A DNA stretch of 40,376 nt from assembly GCA_023384355.1 (NCBI GenBank), contig JAHDWL010000015.1, positions 27,905 through 68,280 on the forward strand. The letters run 5' to 3'. This DNA comes from Anaerolineae bacterium (GTDB taxonomy: Bacteria; Chloroflexota; Anaerolineae; Promineifilales; Promineifilaceae). The position numbers and the translations under genes are program-made. Every line of letters starts with the position of its first letter. Within the stretch, counting starts at the first letter, position 1. This document shows, in pieces, positions 1 to 7,721 of this stretch. The notes under the pieces were generated by a model. That model saw only the letters and a list, made by a program, of their open reading frames with translations, was not told the DNA's origin and searched no databases.

Positions 1-675
1 GGCATCTGGCTGGCGTTGTTCGCTGTGGACCGGGCCGCCCGGCGGCTGGGCCAGGACCCGGAGCTTCATTACACCGTCGCCTCGGTCGCCTTGCTGGGTG
101 GATTCATCGGCGCGCGGCTGGTGTTCGTCCTGTTGCACTGGTCGTCGTATGACGACAATCTGCTGGGTATCATCTGGCCGCTGACCAGCGGCTACAACGC
201 CGCCGGCGGCGTGCTCATCGGCGCGGCGGCCGCGTTCTTCTACGGCCGCTGGCGACGTCTGTCCTTCTGGCCGGCGCTGGACGTGCTGGCACCGGGGATA
301 ATCGTCTTCCTGATGGCCGTCAGCCTGGCTGATTTTCTCGGCGGTGCGGGTTATGGCTCGCTGACGGCGTGGCCGTGGGGGATCGCCCAGTTTGGCGTGC
401 GGCGGCATGCGGTGCAGTTGTATGAGGTGCTGGCCGGCGTCGTGGCGCTGGCCGCGTGGTGGTCGGCAACCTCGCCGCGCTTTGGCGGTATGGCTGGGCG
501 GCCGTTTCTGATGACTATTGCCGTCTACGCCGCCGGACGGCTGTTTGTGGACGCATTCAAGGATACGACGCCGCTAACAGCCGGGGGGTATCATGTGGTG
601 CAAGTGGCGGCGCTGGTTGTTGTCCTGTTGGCGCTGATGTTGCTGGCGCGGTTGTCGTGGGGAAGGGAGAACTGA
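1..675 (+). CDS. Lgt-like (prolipoprotein diacylglyceryl transferase family) membrane protein, 5' end missing
   Basis: The reading frame is open to the left edge, so the N-terminus lies outside the window. The visible part has about six hydrophobic segments. It carries Lgt-family landmarks: GARLVFVLLHW early, a glycine-rich GGVLIGAAAAFF segment, and a late RRHAVQLYE that matches the RHPxQLYE element of Lgt. Lgt transfers diacylglycerol from phosphatidylglycerol to the lipobox cysteine of prelipoproteins in the cytoplasmic membrane. The Lgt signature around the essential Arg (usually G-R-x-G-N-F-x-N-G-E) reads here as SLADFLGGAGYG, so the Arg, Asn and Glu positions are not conserved. It is therefore better described as a diverged Lgt-family protein than as a proven transferase. 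No co-directional partner follows; the next genes are on the other strand. Confidence 0.8.
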   Translation, partial: GIWLALFAVDRAARRLGQDPELHYTVASVALLGGFIGARLVFVLLHWSSYDDNLLGIIWPLTSGYNAAGGVLIGAAAAFFYGRWRRLSFWPALDVLAPGIIVFLMAVSLADFLGGAGYGSLTAWPWGIAQFGVRRHAVQLYEVLAGVVALAAWWSATSPRFGGMAGRPFLMTIAVYAAGRLFVDAFKDTTPLTAGGYHVVQVAALVVVLLALMLLARLSWGREN

Positions 676-762
676 ACGCAGCATCTGGCTAAACTATTGC
701 TGCGCCCGCCAGCGTGCTGTGCATCTCTAGGGTTGATATCCTTTCTCGTCAATCCTGTTCGC

Positions 763-1197
763 TCATAATTGGTGCGGCAGAACCTCCAGACCCACAAGTG
801 CCGCCGCGCCCCAAAGTTGGCGATCGTAGGTCGCCAAGATGACTGTTTCGCCGAGGCTTTCCTGCCAGATGACAGCCGAAGCCAGATGGACGGCATCATA
901 GCCGCGAAGCCCGTATTGCCAGGCCAAACTTTCGGCCGTTGCCACAAGGTTCTCGTTGATACGCAGTCGCATATAGCTGGGCCAGTGGAGACGGAACTCC
1001 TTTAATAGAAGTTCGGCCGTCGTGGTATCGATGATTCCTGATCGATGCAAACGTGAAAACGTGGCTCCCGCTTCTGCGCGTGTGATGATACTGACGCCGA
1101 TTAAATCGGCCTCACGTATCCAGGCTACTACGTCAGAGGAACCTGATTCCCCGATGTAACGTTTAATGAGCGCGCTTGTGTCGGTATAAAGGATCAC
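763..1197 (-). CDS. vapC: PIN-domain ribonuclease toxin (VapC family)
   Basis: This 144-residue protein is a complete PIN domain, the usual length for VapC. The acidic residues that bind Mg2+ or Mn2+ are visible: D6 in the LYTDTSALIK start, E42 in TRAEAG, D101 in RGYDAVHLA and D125 in TYDRQL. VapC toxins are endoribonucleases that cut tRNA or rRNA and are held inactive by the antitoxin. The ATG overlaps the end of the upstream antitoxin gene by four bases (ATGA), as is typical for translationally coupled toxin-antitoxin pairs. The family is clear; the RNA target cannot be read from sequence. Confidence 0.9.
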   Translation of the reverse strand: MILYTDTSALIKRYIGESGSSDVVAWIREADLIGVSIITRAEAGATFSRLHRSGIIDTTTAELLLKEFRLHWPSYMRLRINENLVATAESLAWQYGLRGYDAVHLASAVIWQESLGETVILATYDRQLWGAAALVGLEVLPHQL

Positions 1198-1469
1198 TCG
1201 CGCATCTCGGCCACGATATCAGACGCCAGAATGTCGCTTTTATTAGCGAAAGCCGGTTCGCTGACCTCCGGTTTGACCCCGTTCCAATCAACAAGCCCGG
1301 CATCGAGTAGCTGCTGTATTTTCTCGTCAAGCGAGGCAGCTTCCGGGATGATGCGGCCGATCGGTTTTCCCCGGTCGGTGATGATGATGGTTTCACCGGC
1401 CCTGACGCGATGCAGGTATTTGCTTAACTGCAATTTCAATTCACGGACGCCGACGCTCAGTTCACTCAT
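1194..1469 (-). CDS. vapB: Phd/YefM-type antitoxin of a VapBC module
   Basis: The 91-residue protein begins with the Phd/YefM DNA-binding fold: VRELKLQLSKYLHRVRAGE followed by IIITDRGKPIGRIIPE. The C-terminal half is the less conserved part expected to wrap the toxin. Antitoxins of this type neutralise the PIN toxin and repress their own operon as a complex. The gene lies directly upstream of vapC and overlaps it by four bases. A small inverted repeat and a direct repeat sit 27-58 bases upstream of the start and are the likely operator. Confidence 0.9.
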   Translation of the reverse strand: MSELSVGVRELKLQLSKYLHRVRAGETIIITDRGKPIGRIIPEAASLDEKIQQLLDAGLVDWNGVKPEVSEPAFANKSDILASDIVAEMRE

Positions 1470-1495
1470 TGCCGCACCCCAACTATTCAGATTGT

Positions 1496-1527
1496 TGTGG
1501 CTATATAATAGCTGATGTGGCTACATA
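1496..1527 (-). promoter_or_regulatory. Probable operator/promoter of the vapBC module
   Basis: The plus strand shows TGTGGCTATATA at 1496-1507 and TGTGGCTACATA at 1516-1527, a direct repeat with a 20-base period. Inside it, 1500-1512 is an inverted repeat GCTAT-ATA-ATAGC. Read on the minus strand the same block holds a TATTAT/TATATA -10-like sequence in front of vapB. Autorepression of toxin-antitoxin operons through short palindromes near the -10 box is well established; binding here is inferred. Confidence 0.5.
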
Positions 1528-1556
1528 GCTCAAGTGTGATTCATGAATTGCTTGAT

Positions 1557-2030
1557 TCAATCCCTTAACACACACAACATCTGCCGAATTTCTCCCAGAT
1601 GATGCGCCGTATGGACGATGATCGCCAATGCTCCGCCGAGCCGGTTGTCGTCATCCCACGAGTCGAACCCTTCCATGATCGCCCGGACGCGAGCGTAGCT
1701 GTCGCGCAGCGCCTGTTTCAACGCCGCCCACTCCGCTTCGGTCACTTCGCCCACTTGCCAGCTTGAATCCCAATCGGCCGGTCCCTTGTTCGTCTGGAGC
1801 ATGTATTCTTCCAACACGTCGATGTAGAAGCGGGTGTGATTGACCTGCGCGGCCAGGGTGGCGCAGCGGCCGTTTGTGGCTCGCGAGGCCTGGGCGGCGG
1901 TGATGCCGTCCAGCGTCTCGAACAGCGATGTTCCCTTGTCGAGAAAGATGCCGTGGACGCTTTCAAATGTCTCGGTCAGCAAGGCATAGAGGTTCGTGGT
2001 GAAAAGCTCGGTTGAAATTTGTTGGGTCAT
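1557..2030 (-). CDS. DinB-fold (DinB_2-like) putative metal-dependent protein
   Basis: The 157-residue protein has the four-helix-bundle pattern of the DinB/YfiT superfamily, with a histidine triad that would bind one metal: H65 in QVNHTRFY, and H140 and H144 in IIVHTAHHLGEIRQ. Proteins with this fold include mycothiol- and bacillithiol-dependent S-transferases and many uncharacterised stress proteins; the substrate cannot be inferred. The ATG at 2030 is preferred because GGAG lies about six bases upstream. A longer reading from 2051 would run through that ribosome binding site. It is divergent from the oxidoreductase gene that follows. Confidence 0.8.
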   Translation of the reverse strand: MTQQISTELFTTNLYALLTETFESVHGIFLDKGTSLFETLDGITAAQASRATNGRCATLAAQVNHTRFYIDVLEEYMLQTNKGPADWDSSWQVGEVTEAEWAALKQALRDSYARVRAIMEGFDSWDDDNRLGGALAIIVHTAHHLGEIRQMLCVLRD

Positions 2031-2086
2031 GGTGTATCTCCGGGTCGGCATCTATTGAACAAGTAAGCCAACAGTATAGCATGGTT

Positions 2087-2127
2087 TTGACAAGAAAATT
2101 GACAAGCGGACTCAAGTCCGGTATCAT
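2087..2127 (+). promoter_or_regulatory. Strong sigma-70-type promoter with a palindrome in its spacer
   Basis: TTGACA (2099-2104) and TATCAT (2122-2127) are separated by 17 bases. The spacer contains a perfect inverted repeat, CGGACT-CA-AGTCCG (2107-2120). A second TTGACAAG sits 12 bases upstream at 2087-2094, forming a direct repeat with the -35 element. It would drive the oxidoreductase gene at 2262 with an untranslated leader of about 130 bases. The palindrome placed between -35 and -10 suggests a repressor or MerR-like operator; this is inference. Confidence 0.65.
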
Positions 2128-2261
2128 ATGGAAATTCTGTCGCCATGAGCGCGCTTATGGCCGGTACAAATCAGTAACTTGCTATCGGCTTGCATACCCG
2201 CACCAAGTTGGCGAAATAACTGCATTTGCAACTCGCCGATGGGCGAGGAGGAGAAATCACC

Positions 2262-3134
2262 TTGAACTCTCGTTATGGACGGCCGCTTGAATTCGGCTTC
2301 TCTATTACACCGACCAGTGACGAGGCCGAATTGGCCCGCTCGATGGCCGTTCGTGCCGATGCGCTCGGTCTCGATCTGATCGGCATCCAGGATCACCCCT
2401 ACCAGCCGCGATTTCTCGACACATGGGCGCTGATTGGCGACCTGCTCGCTCGAACGAAGCAGGTTCGAATGTTTCCGAATGTGGCCAACCTGCCCCTGCG
2501 TGACCCGGCCATGATGGCGAAACAAGCCGCGACCATGGACGTGCTCTCCGGTGGGCGCTTTGAGCTGGGCCTCGGCGCGGGCGCCTTCTGGGACGCAATC
2601 CGCGCGATGGGCGGCCCGGTTCGCTCCGGCGGTGAGGCGCTGCGCGCGCTTGAGGAAGCGATCCGGATCATCCGGGCCAGTTGGAGCGGCGAACGTTCCA
2701 TCACTGCCAAGGGCGAATACTACACCGTGCGCGGCATGCACCCCGGCCCCATACCTGTGCACCAGATGGAGATCTGGCTCGGCGTCATCGGCCCCCGCGC
2801 CGTGTCGCTGGCCGGCCGCATCGCCGACGGGTGGGTGCCTTCGCTTTCCTACGTGCCACCGCAGGCCGTCCCCGAGCTTGCAAAGCGCATCGACGACGCA
2901 GCGGCGGAAGCCGGGCGCGATCCCGCCGCGATCCGCCGTGTCTATAATGTCAGCGGCGTGATTGTGGACGGCCCAACGCACGGCTTGCTGCAAGGCCCCC
3001 CGGAACACTGGGTCGAGACCCTGAAGTACTTTGCGACGGAGCTGGGTTTCGACACTTTCATCTTCTGGCCCGGCGCCGATCCACTCTCCCAGCTGGAGCG
3101 CTTTGCCAAGGAAGTTGTTCCGGCCCTGCGGTAA
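2262..3134 (+). CDS. LLM-class (luciferase-like) flavin/F420-dependent oxidoreductase
   Basis: This 290-residue protein belongs to the bacterial luciferase-like monooxygenase superfamily. Typical elements are EFGFSITP at the N-terminus, the GIQDHPYQPRFLD segment, FPNVANLPLRDPAMMAKQAA, DVLSGGRFELGLGAG, and IWLGVIGPRAVSLAGRIADGW. Members reduce or oxygenate diverse substrates using F420 or FMN. The pattern is closest to F420-dependent members, but the cofactor is not proven. A TTG start at 2262 is chosen because GAGGAGGAG ends eight bases before it; a frame start at 2226 has no such site. It is followed 31 bases later by an MFS exporter and may be co-transcribed with it. Confidence 0.85.
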   Translation: MNSRYGRPLEFGFSITPTSDEAELARSMAVRADALGLDLIGIQDHPYQPRFLDTWALIGDLLARTKQVRMFPNVANLPLRDPAMMAKQAATMDVLSGGRFELGLGAGAFWDAIRAMGGPVRSGGEALRALEEAIRIIRASWSGERSITAKGEYYTVRGMHPGPIPVHQMEIWLGVIGPRAVSLAGRIADGWVPSLSYVPPQAVPELAKRIDDAAAEAGRDPAAIRRVYNVSGVIVDGPTHGLLQGPPEHWVETLKYFATELGFDTFIFWPGADPLSQLERFAKEVVPALR

Positions 3135-3165
3135 AGTTGATGATGAGCACCTGGAGATAGGGACT

Positions 3166-4632
3166 GTGTTGTTTCGACAAATCAACCAGAAAATCGCGGT
3201 CAGTGTCGTCTATGTGGCCGCATTATTCATGACGATCATGGACTCCACGATCGTCAATGTGGCTCTGCCAACGCTCGGCAATGAGTTTCACGTCGAAACG
3301 GCGGCCGTCAACGGCGTCGTTATCTACTACCTGGTCGCCCTCGCGGCCACCATCCCGATCTCGGGCTGGCTCGGTGATAAACTGGGCGGGCGTCGCGTGC
3401 TGCTGGGAGCGATCCTGCTCTTCGCGACAGCCTCCGCCCTGTGCGGGATGGCGCAGAGCCTGACCCAATTGGAAGCATTCCGCGTCCTGCAGGGCATTGC
3501 CGGCGGGCTGATGACCCCGGTGGGCCTGGCGATGTTGTGGCGGACGTTCCCGCCGGCGGAACGGGCGCGCGCCTCGGCCATTCTGGTCATCCCCACGGCG
3601 CTGGCTCCGGCCCTCGGGCCGGTGTTAGGCGGCCTTTTCGTCACCTTTGTCTCCTGGCGCTGGGTGTTCCTTGTGAACGTCCCCGTCGGCCTGGCCGCGT
3701 TCTTCTTCGGGCTGGTGTATCTGGCGGGACAGCACCACGGTGACGCCGGGAAATTCGACCTCGCCGGGTTCCTGCTGGCCGGGTCCGGGCTGAGCCTGTT
3801 GATGTACGGGCTATCCCAGGGGCCTTTCGCCGGCTGGTCGCAACCGACCATTTTGGCGAGTTGTCTGATTGGCGCGGCGCTGCTGGTCGCGCTGGTCTTC
3901 ATCGAGCTGCGCCGAACTGAGCCATTGCTAAAGCTCCGCCTGTTGGGCGAGCGACTGTTCGGCCTGTCCAACGCGGTCATGCTCCTGGGCGGGATCGCCT
4001 TCATCGGCACGTTATTCATCGTCTCGTTATTCTACCAGGACGGTCTGGGACTGACCGCGGCGCAAGCCGGGCTGAGTATATTCCCCGAGGCGCTGGGCGT
4101 GATGGCCGGCTCGCAAATCGTCGCCAAGAAGCTCTATCCCGTGTTCGGGCCGCGCCGAATCCTGTTCGGGGCCTTGGTCCTGATCGCGGCCATGATGTTG
4201 GCCTTGACCACCGTTGGCCCGACGACCAGCCTGTGGTGGCCGCGGGCGATGCTGTTCACAATGGGTATGGGCATGTCGGGGGTGTTTATCCCCGTCCAGA
4301 CTGCCGCGTTCGCGACCACATCCCATCGGGATATGGGTGGCGCGTCCACGCTGCTCAGCACCCAGCAGCAGCTCGCCGGCGCGCTGGGCGTGGCGATCAT
4401 GACCACCGTGTTCGTTGCCGCCGGGTCCGTCGCCCTGCCGGGCGGCCCGACCGATCTGACACCCTACCGGGTGGCGTTCGCGGTCGCGGCGGTATTCGCG
4501 CTGCTCGGCGCGGGGGTTGCGCTGTTTATCCGCGATGCGGACGCCGCGGCAACGATAACCCGTTGGCGGGAGCGGCCCCGGGAACAGCCTCAGGGAGAGG
4601 TGAAGGCCGGAGAGCCGGCCATATTAGAGTGA
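3166..4632 (+). CDS. MFS multidrug exporter, DHA2 (EmrB/QacA-like, 14 TM) family
   Basis: The 488-residue protein is hydrophobic throughout, with about 14 membrane segments as in the DHA2 drug:H+ antiporters. TM1 holds the IMDSTIVNVALPTL motif typical of EmrB-type transporters, and the loop after TM2 holds motif A as GDKLGGRRVLL. The conserved motif C region is readable as VIPTALAPALGPVLGGLF. Such proteins export hydrophobic compounds in exchange for protons. The GTG at 3166 is chosen because GGAG lies nine bases upstream (TTG at 3169 is also possible); the frame stays open further upstream into the preceding gene. The C-terminal tail is Arg/Glu-rich. Substrates cannot be inferred. Confidence 0.88.
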   Translation: MLFRQINQKIAVSVVYVAALFMTIMDSTIVNVALPTLGNEFHVETAAVNGVVIYYLVALAATIPISGWLGDKLGGRRVLLGAILLFATASALCGMAQSLTQLEAFRVLQGIAGGLMTPVGLAMLWRTFPPAERARASAILVIPTALAPALGPVLGGLFVTFVSWRWVFLVNVPVGLAAFFFGLVYLAGQHHGDAGKFDLAGFLLAGSGLSLLMYGLSQGPFAGWSQPTILASCLIGAALLVALVFIELRRTEPLLKLRLLGERLFGLSNAVMLLGGIAFIGTLFIVSLFYQDGLGLTAAQAGLSIFPEALGVMAGSQIVAKKLYPVFGPRRILFGALVLIAAMMLALTTVGPTTSLWWPRAMLFTMGMGMSGVFIPVQTAAFATTSHRDMGGASTLLSTQQQLAGALGVAIMTTVFVAAGSVALPGGPTDLTPYRVAFAVAAVFALLGAGVALFIRDADAAATITRWRERPREQPQGEVKAGEPAILE

Positions 4633-4663
4633 GTCCTCTGTTTGCTCAGTGTGAGTGGGCGGG

Positions 4664-6295
4664 CTATCTCCCACCCACGGCCCGCCCCAGCCCAGCGGAC
4701 TGCCGTCCGCCCACCACCCGCCCGGGCTTCGCCCCGGTGTGCTCGCCGTCTTGCAGGACGACCACGCCGTTGACCAGCACATCGCGCACGCCGGTGGCGT
4801 ATTGATGCGGCCGGTCGAACGTGGCGTGGTCCTGAACCGTCGCCGGGTCGAAGATGACCACGTCGGCGAAGTAGCCGGGCAGGAGGCGGCCGCGCCGGTC
4901 GAGCCGTAGGTTATCGGCCGGCAGTGCCGACAGCCGTCGAACCGCTTCCTCCAGCGAGACCAGTCCTTCGTCGCGCACGTACTTGCCAAGCAGCCGGGCA
5001 AAGCTGCCGTAGGCCCGCGGGTGCGGGTTGGAGCGCAGGAACACGCCTTCCGGCGCCAGCGAGGCGGAGTCGGAGCAAAAGCTGACCCACGGCAGTTGAA
5101 TCTGGCGACGCACGTTCTCCTCCGACATGGTGAAGTAAACACAACCCACGCGGCTGTCGTCCTCGATGACCAGGTTCATCGCCGTCTCCACCGGGTCGGC
5201 CCCGCGCAGGGCGGCGATCTCGGCCAGCGACTTGCCGGTCAGGGGCTTCAGCGCGTCGTTTTTGAAGCTGACACAGAGCACCTTGGAGGCGTCACCTGCC
5301 TCGTGGTACGAGTTCTCCCACTCGGCGCTGGGCAAGCTGATCTCTCGCTTGAGCCGTTCCCTGACCGCCGGGTCGCGCAGCCGGGCTACCCATGCCTTGT
5401 GGCCGCCTTCCTGCACCCAGCCGGGCATCATCGCGTCCAGCCCGGTGGCCGAGGCGTGGTAGGTGTACATGTCGGCCGTCACCGGCAGCCCGGCCGCCCG
5501 CGCCGCCTCGACGCGAGCGATCACCTTTTCCAGCTTGGGCCAGTTGCGTTTGCCCGACGCCTTCAGGTGATAGATTTCGCCGCGAATGCCGGACGTCTCG
5601 ACGATGGTCAAGAACTCCTCCAGCGCTTCAAGAAACGTCTCGCCCTCGCTGCGCAGGTGGACGGCGAACAGACCGTCGTATTCGGCCGCGGCCGAGGCCA
5701 AGGCGATCAGCTCGGCCGTGTCGGCGTAGCTGTCGGGGGCGTAGATGAGCGCCGCGGAAATACCGACCGCGCCCTCGGCCATCGCCTGCCGCACGAGAGC
5801 CTGCATCCGGGCCAGCTCGTCGGGGGTGGGCCGCCGGTCGGCAAAGCCGAGCACGTTGGCCCGCACGCCGCCCGCGCCGACGAACGAGGCCACGTTGGGC
5901 GAAACGCCGCGCTTCACGAGAAACTCCAGGTATTCGCGCAAGGTAGTCCACTCGATGTCGTACTGGATGTCTCCCTGGCGCTCCTTCATGTAGGCTTTCA
6001 GGTCGTCGTTGACCGGCCCCATGGAGAAGCCCTCGCCCAGTATTTCCAGCGTCACGCCCTGGCGGATGTCGGACTGGGAGCGGCCGTCGTGGATGAGCGA
6101 CTCGTTGGCCCAGCACATCATGTTGATGAAGCCGGGCGAGACGGCCAGCCCGCCGGCGTCGATTGTCCGGCGGGCCTGGCCGTCAATGCGGCCGATCGCG
6201 GTGATTGTGTCGCCGGTGATGGCCAGATCGGCGGTGAAGGGCGAACGGCCGCTGCCGTCGTAAATCAGTCCGTTGCGGATAACAAAGTCATACAT
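4664..6295 (-). CDS. D-aminoacylase-like amidohydrolase lacking the usual HxH motif
   Basis: The 543-residue protein has the N-acyl-D-amino-acid deacylase architecture: a small beta-sandwich formed by the N-terminal VIRNGLIYDGSG and C-terminal GYFADVVIFDP ends, around a TIM barrel. Retained metal-site residues are H213 in AVHLRSEGE, H243 in YHLKASGK and D409 in FCSDSAS. After PGFI, where relatives have DxHxH, this protein has NMMCWANESLI. Where relatives have the GNCG bridging cysteine it has LGEGFSMGP. The HxH pair and the Cys are thus absent, so either the site is rearranged or the substrate differs. The start has GGAG six bases upstream. The last residues (VGGR repeated) look like a short low-complexity extension. 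It converges on the exporter gene with a 31-base gap. Confidence 0.8.
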   Translation of the reverse strand: MYDFVIRNGLIYDGSGRSPFTADLAITGDTITAIGRIDGQARRTIDAGGLAVSPGFINMMCWANESLIHDGRSQSDIRQGVTLEILGEGFSMGPVNDDLKAYMKERQGDIQYDIEWTTLREYLEFLVKRGVSPNVASFVGAGGVRANVLGFADRRPTPDELARMQALVRQAMAEGAVGISAALIYAPDSYADTAELIALASAAAEYDGLFAVHLRSEGETFLEALEEFLTIVETSGIRGEIYHLKASGKRNWPKLEKVIARVEAARAAGLPVTADMYTYHASATGLDAMMPGWVQEGGHKAWVARLRDPAVRERLKREISLPSAEWENSYHEAGDASKVLCVSFKNDALKPLTGKSLAEIAALRGADPVETAMNLVIEDDSRVGCVYFTMSEENVRRQIQLPWVSFCSDSASLAPEGVFLRSNPHPRAYGSFARLLGKYVRDEGLVSLEEAVRRLSALPADNLRLDRRGRLLPGYFADVVIFDPATVQDHATFDRPHQYATGVRDVLVNGVVVLQDGEHTGAKPGRVVGGRQSAGLGRAVGGR

Positions 6296-6942
6296 GAGAA
6301 GCTCCGATTATTGAGGATTTATGGAATGTTGACCGCAGCCTGTCTTTACCGGGAACAAGGGAGATCGTCAGGTCAGACCGCTTGATCCCGCATGTGCCAG
6401 CGCATCATTATATCATGGTAGCCCAACTCGTTTAATCCGGGGGGAGCGCGGCATTCTCGCACGCGTGTTATTCAAATTTCAGACATTCAATTCAAACGAT
6501 TAACTGTCATAAGGCCCGGAGAGAAATTAACTACATCCATACTTGCACCTTTTTGGTACTTCTGCCCTCACTGGAAAATTTTACAATGATTTTCAGGCAA
6601 GGAGAGTGCGTCTATTTCGCCCGTGACACATCTAAATGAAAATACCCGGCATCATGGTGACGAATATAGAGTTGCTTGGTGAAAAGGGACTCGTGTTTGT
6701 TTGCTACACTCTACATTCCCTACTCCAACTTGCTGGTGAGTTTGAATACAAAGATTCCTTATGAGTTGGCGACTTTGTTCGGATCGAACGAAGTGCTATC
6801 TGCCCTCCTGCCTGTCTGCAGGTTCCGATTGCCAACAAATTAAGAAGGAGAGTACCTATAAAGAACCAACTCACAACAACCTGCCAATCGGCCGAGCTAC
6901 ACGTTGTTCAGTTCATTGCAGAAGTTTTCAGGAGAGTATGAG
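6296..6942. other. 647-base gene-free stretch between divergent genes
   Basis: This region lies between the minus-strand amidohydrolase and the plus-strand MarC-family gene. It is visibly richer in A and T (about 6460-6760) than its surroundings. It must contain promoters for both neighbours, but I see no convincing -35/-10 pair; TACACT at 6705-6710 is the best -10-like match and has no good -35. Short open frames across 6761-6976 lack a ribosome binding site. No tRNA or terminator hairpin was recognised. Confidence 0.6.
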
Positions 6943-7626
6943 ATGGATACAACAGCATTTTTGTCGCTCCTTGTGACATCCGTGGCGACTTTTTTTGCCA
7001 TGTGCAACCCCTTCGCCAATACCCCCATTTTCATGAGCATGACCGCCGGAGACGACAAGGCCACCAAGAAAGCGGTGGCTCGTCGAGCCGTCATCACGGC
7101 TTTTTTGATCGTGGTCGTTATGAGCGCGATAGGGAAGCTCATCGGTGAGCTTTTCGGCATCACCCTGCCCGCTTTCAAGCTGGCGGCCGGATTTATTGTG
7201 TTCATGATTGGATATCACATGGTGAGCGGCCAATCTCACGGCGCCCAAAAGGCCAGCGACGGCGATATCAAGAACACACTGGAAGCGGAACTCGACAAGG
7301 CAGTTTCGCCATTGGGAATACCGATTCTCGCCGGTGGCGGAACCATTTCGTCGGCGATCGTCTTCGCCTCGGATGACGGTATTGAGGGAATTGCAGCTAC
7401 GATCATCGGGTTTGGGATCATCATCCTGATCACCTACTTCATGTTCCTCTCCGGGGATGCACTTGAGAAGAAGATTGGGCAGAGTGGCTTGAACGCTTTG
7501 ACGCGCATCATGGGCCTAATCCTCACCGCCATCGGCGTGCAGATATTTTTGGGTGGCCTGGGCGGTGTCCTCAACGTTTATTTGCCGACCATCCCCGCGC
7601 TGCTGAGTGGAGGAAGCGGAAGCTAG
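6943..7626 (+). CDS. MarC/NAAT-family integral membrane protein (UPF0056)
   Basis: The 227-residue protein has six likely membrane segments and the MarC-family markers: an N-terminal FFAMCNPFANTPIFM (the conserved NPxGxxPxF region), AFKLAAGFIVFMIGYHMV in the middle, and SPLGIPILAGGGTISSAIV (the second conserved half, SPLAIPLLAGPG-like). The family is called NAAT because one archaeal member transports neutral amino acids; most members are uncharacterised. ATG 6943 is preferred, with GGAG eight bases upstream. It is followed by glutamate decarboxylase after 95 bases, in the place where a glutamate/GABA antiporter is often found. A transport role in that pathway is only an inference. Confidence 0.85.
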   Translation: MDTTAFLSLLVTSVATFFAMCNPFANTPIFMSMTAGDDKATKKAVARRAVITAFLIVVVMSAIGKLIGELFGITLPAFKLAAGFIVFMIGYHMVSGQSHGAQKASDGDIKNTLEAELDKAVSPLGIPILAGGGTISSAIVFASDDGIEGIAATIIGFGIIILITYFMFLSGDALEKKIGQSGLNALTRIMGLILTAIGVQIFLGGLGGVLNVYLPTIPALLSGGSGS

Positions 7627-7649
7627 CCACGGTGACAATCGGAGGACAG

Positions 7650-7712
7650 GTGCCGCTCATTAGCAGGGTGATGGGCGATACCTCGCTGTGGAAGAAACAA
7701 TCCCTAAGTTAG
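7650..7712 (+). CDS. Possible 20-residue leader peptide in front of gadB
   Basis: A GTG at 7650 lies four bases after GGAGG (7641-7645) and opens a 20-codon frame starting MPLISRVMGDTSLW. Its TAG at 7710-7712 overlaps the AGGAG ribosome binding site of gadB. This arrangement would allow translational coupling or attenuation. No homologue can be recognised, and the short spacing and length make chance plausible. Confidence 0.22.
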   Translation: MPLISRVMGDTSLWKKQSLS

Positions 7713-7721
7713 GAGACGTAA

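Noticed and set aside
2124-3185. A 353-codon minus-strand open frame
   Set aside because: Antisense to the LLM oxidoreductase and its promoter; composition is that of a shadow frame.
5021-6385. A 454-codon plus-strand open frame
   Set aside because: Antisense to the amidohydrolase, low-complexity Arg/Gly/Val composition, no recognisable domain.
6761-6976. A 71-codon Cys-rich open frame before the MarC-type gene
   Set aside because: No ribosome binding site, overlaps the start of the real gene in another frame, no recognisable family.
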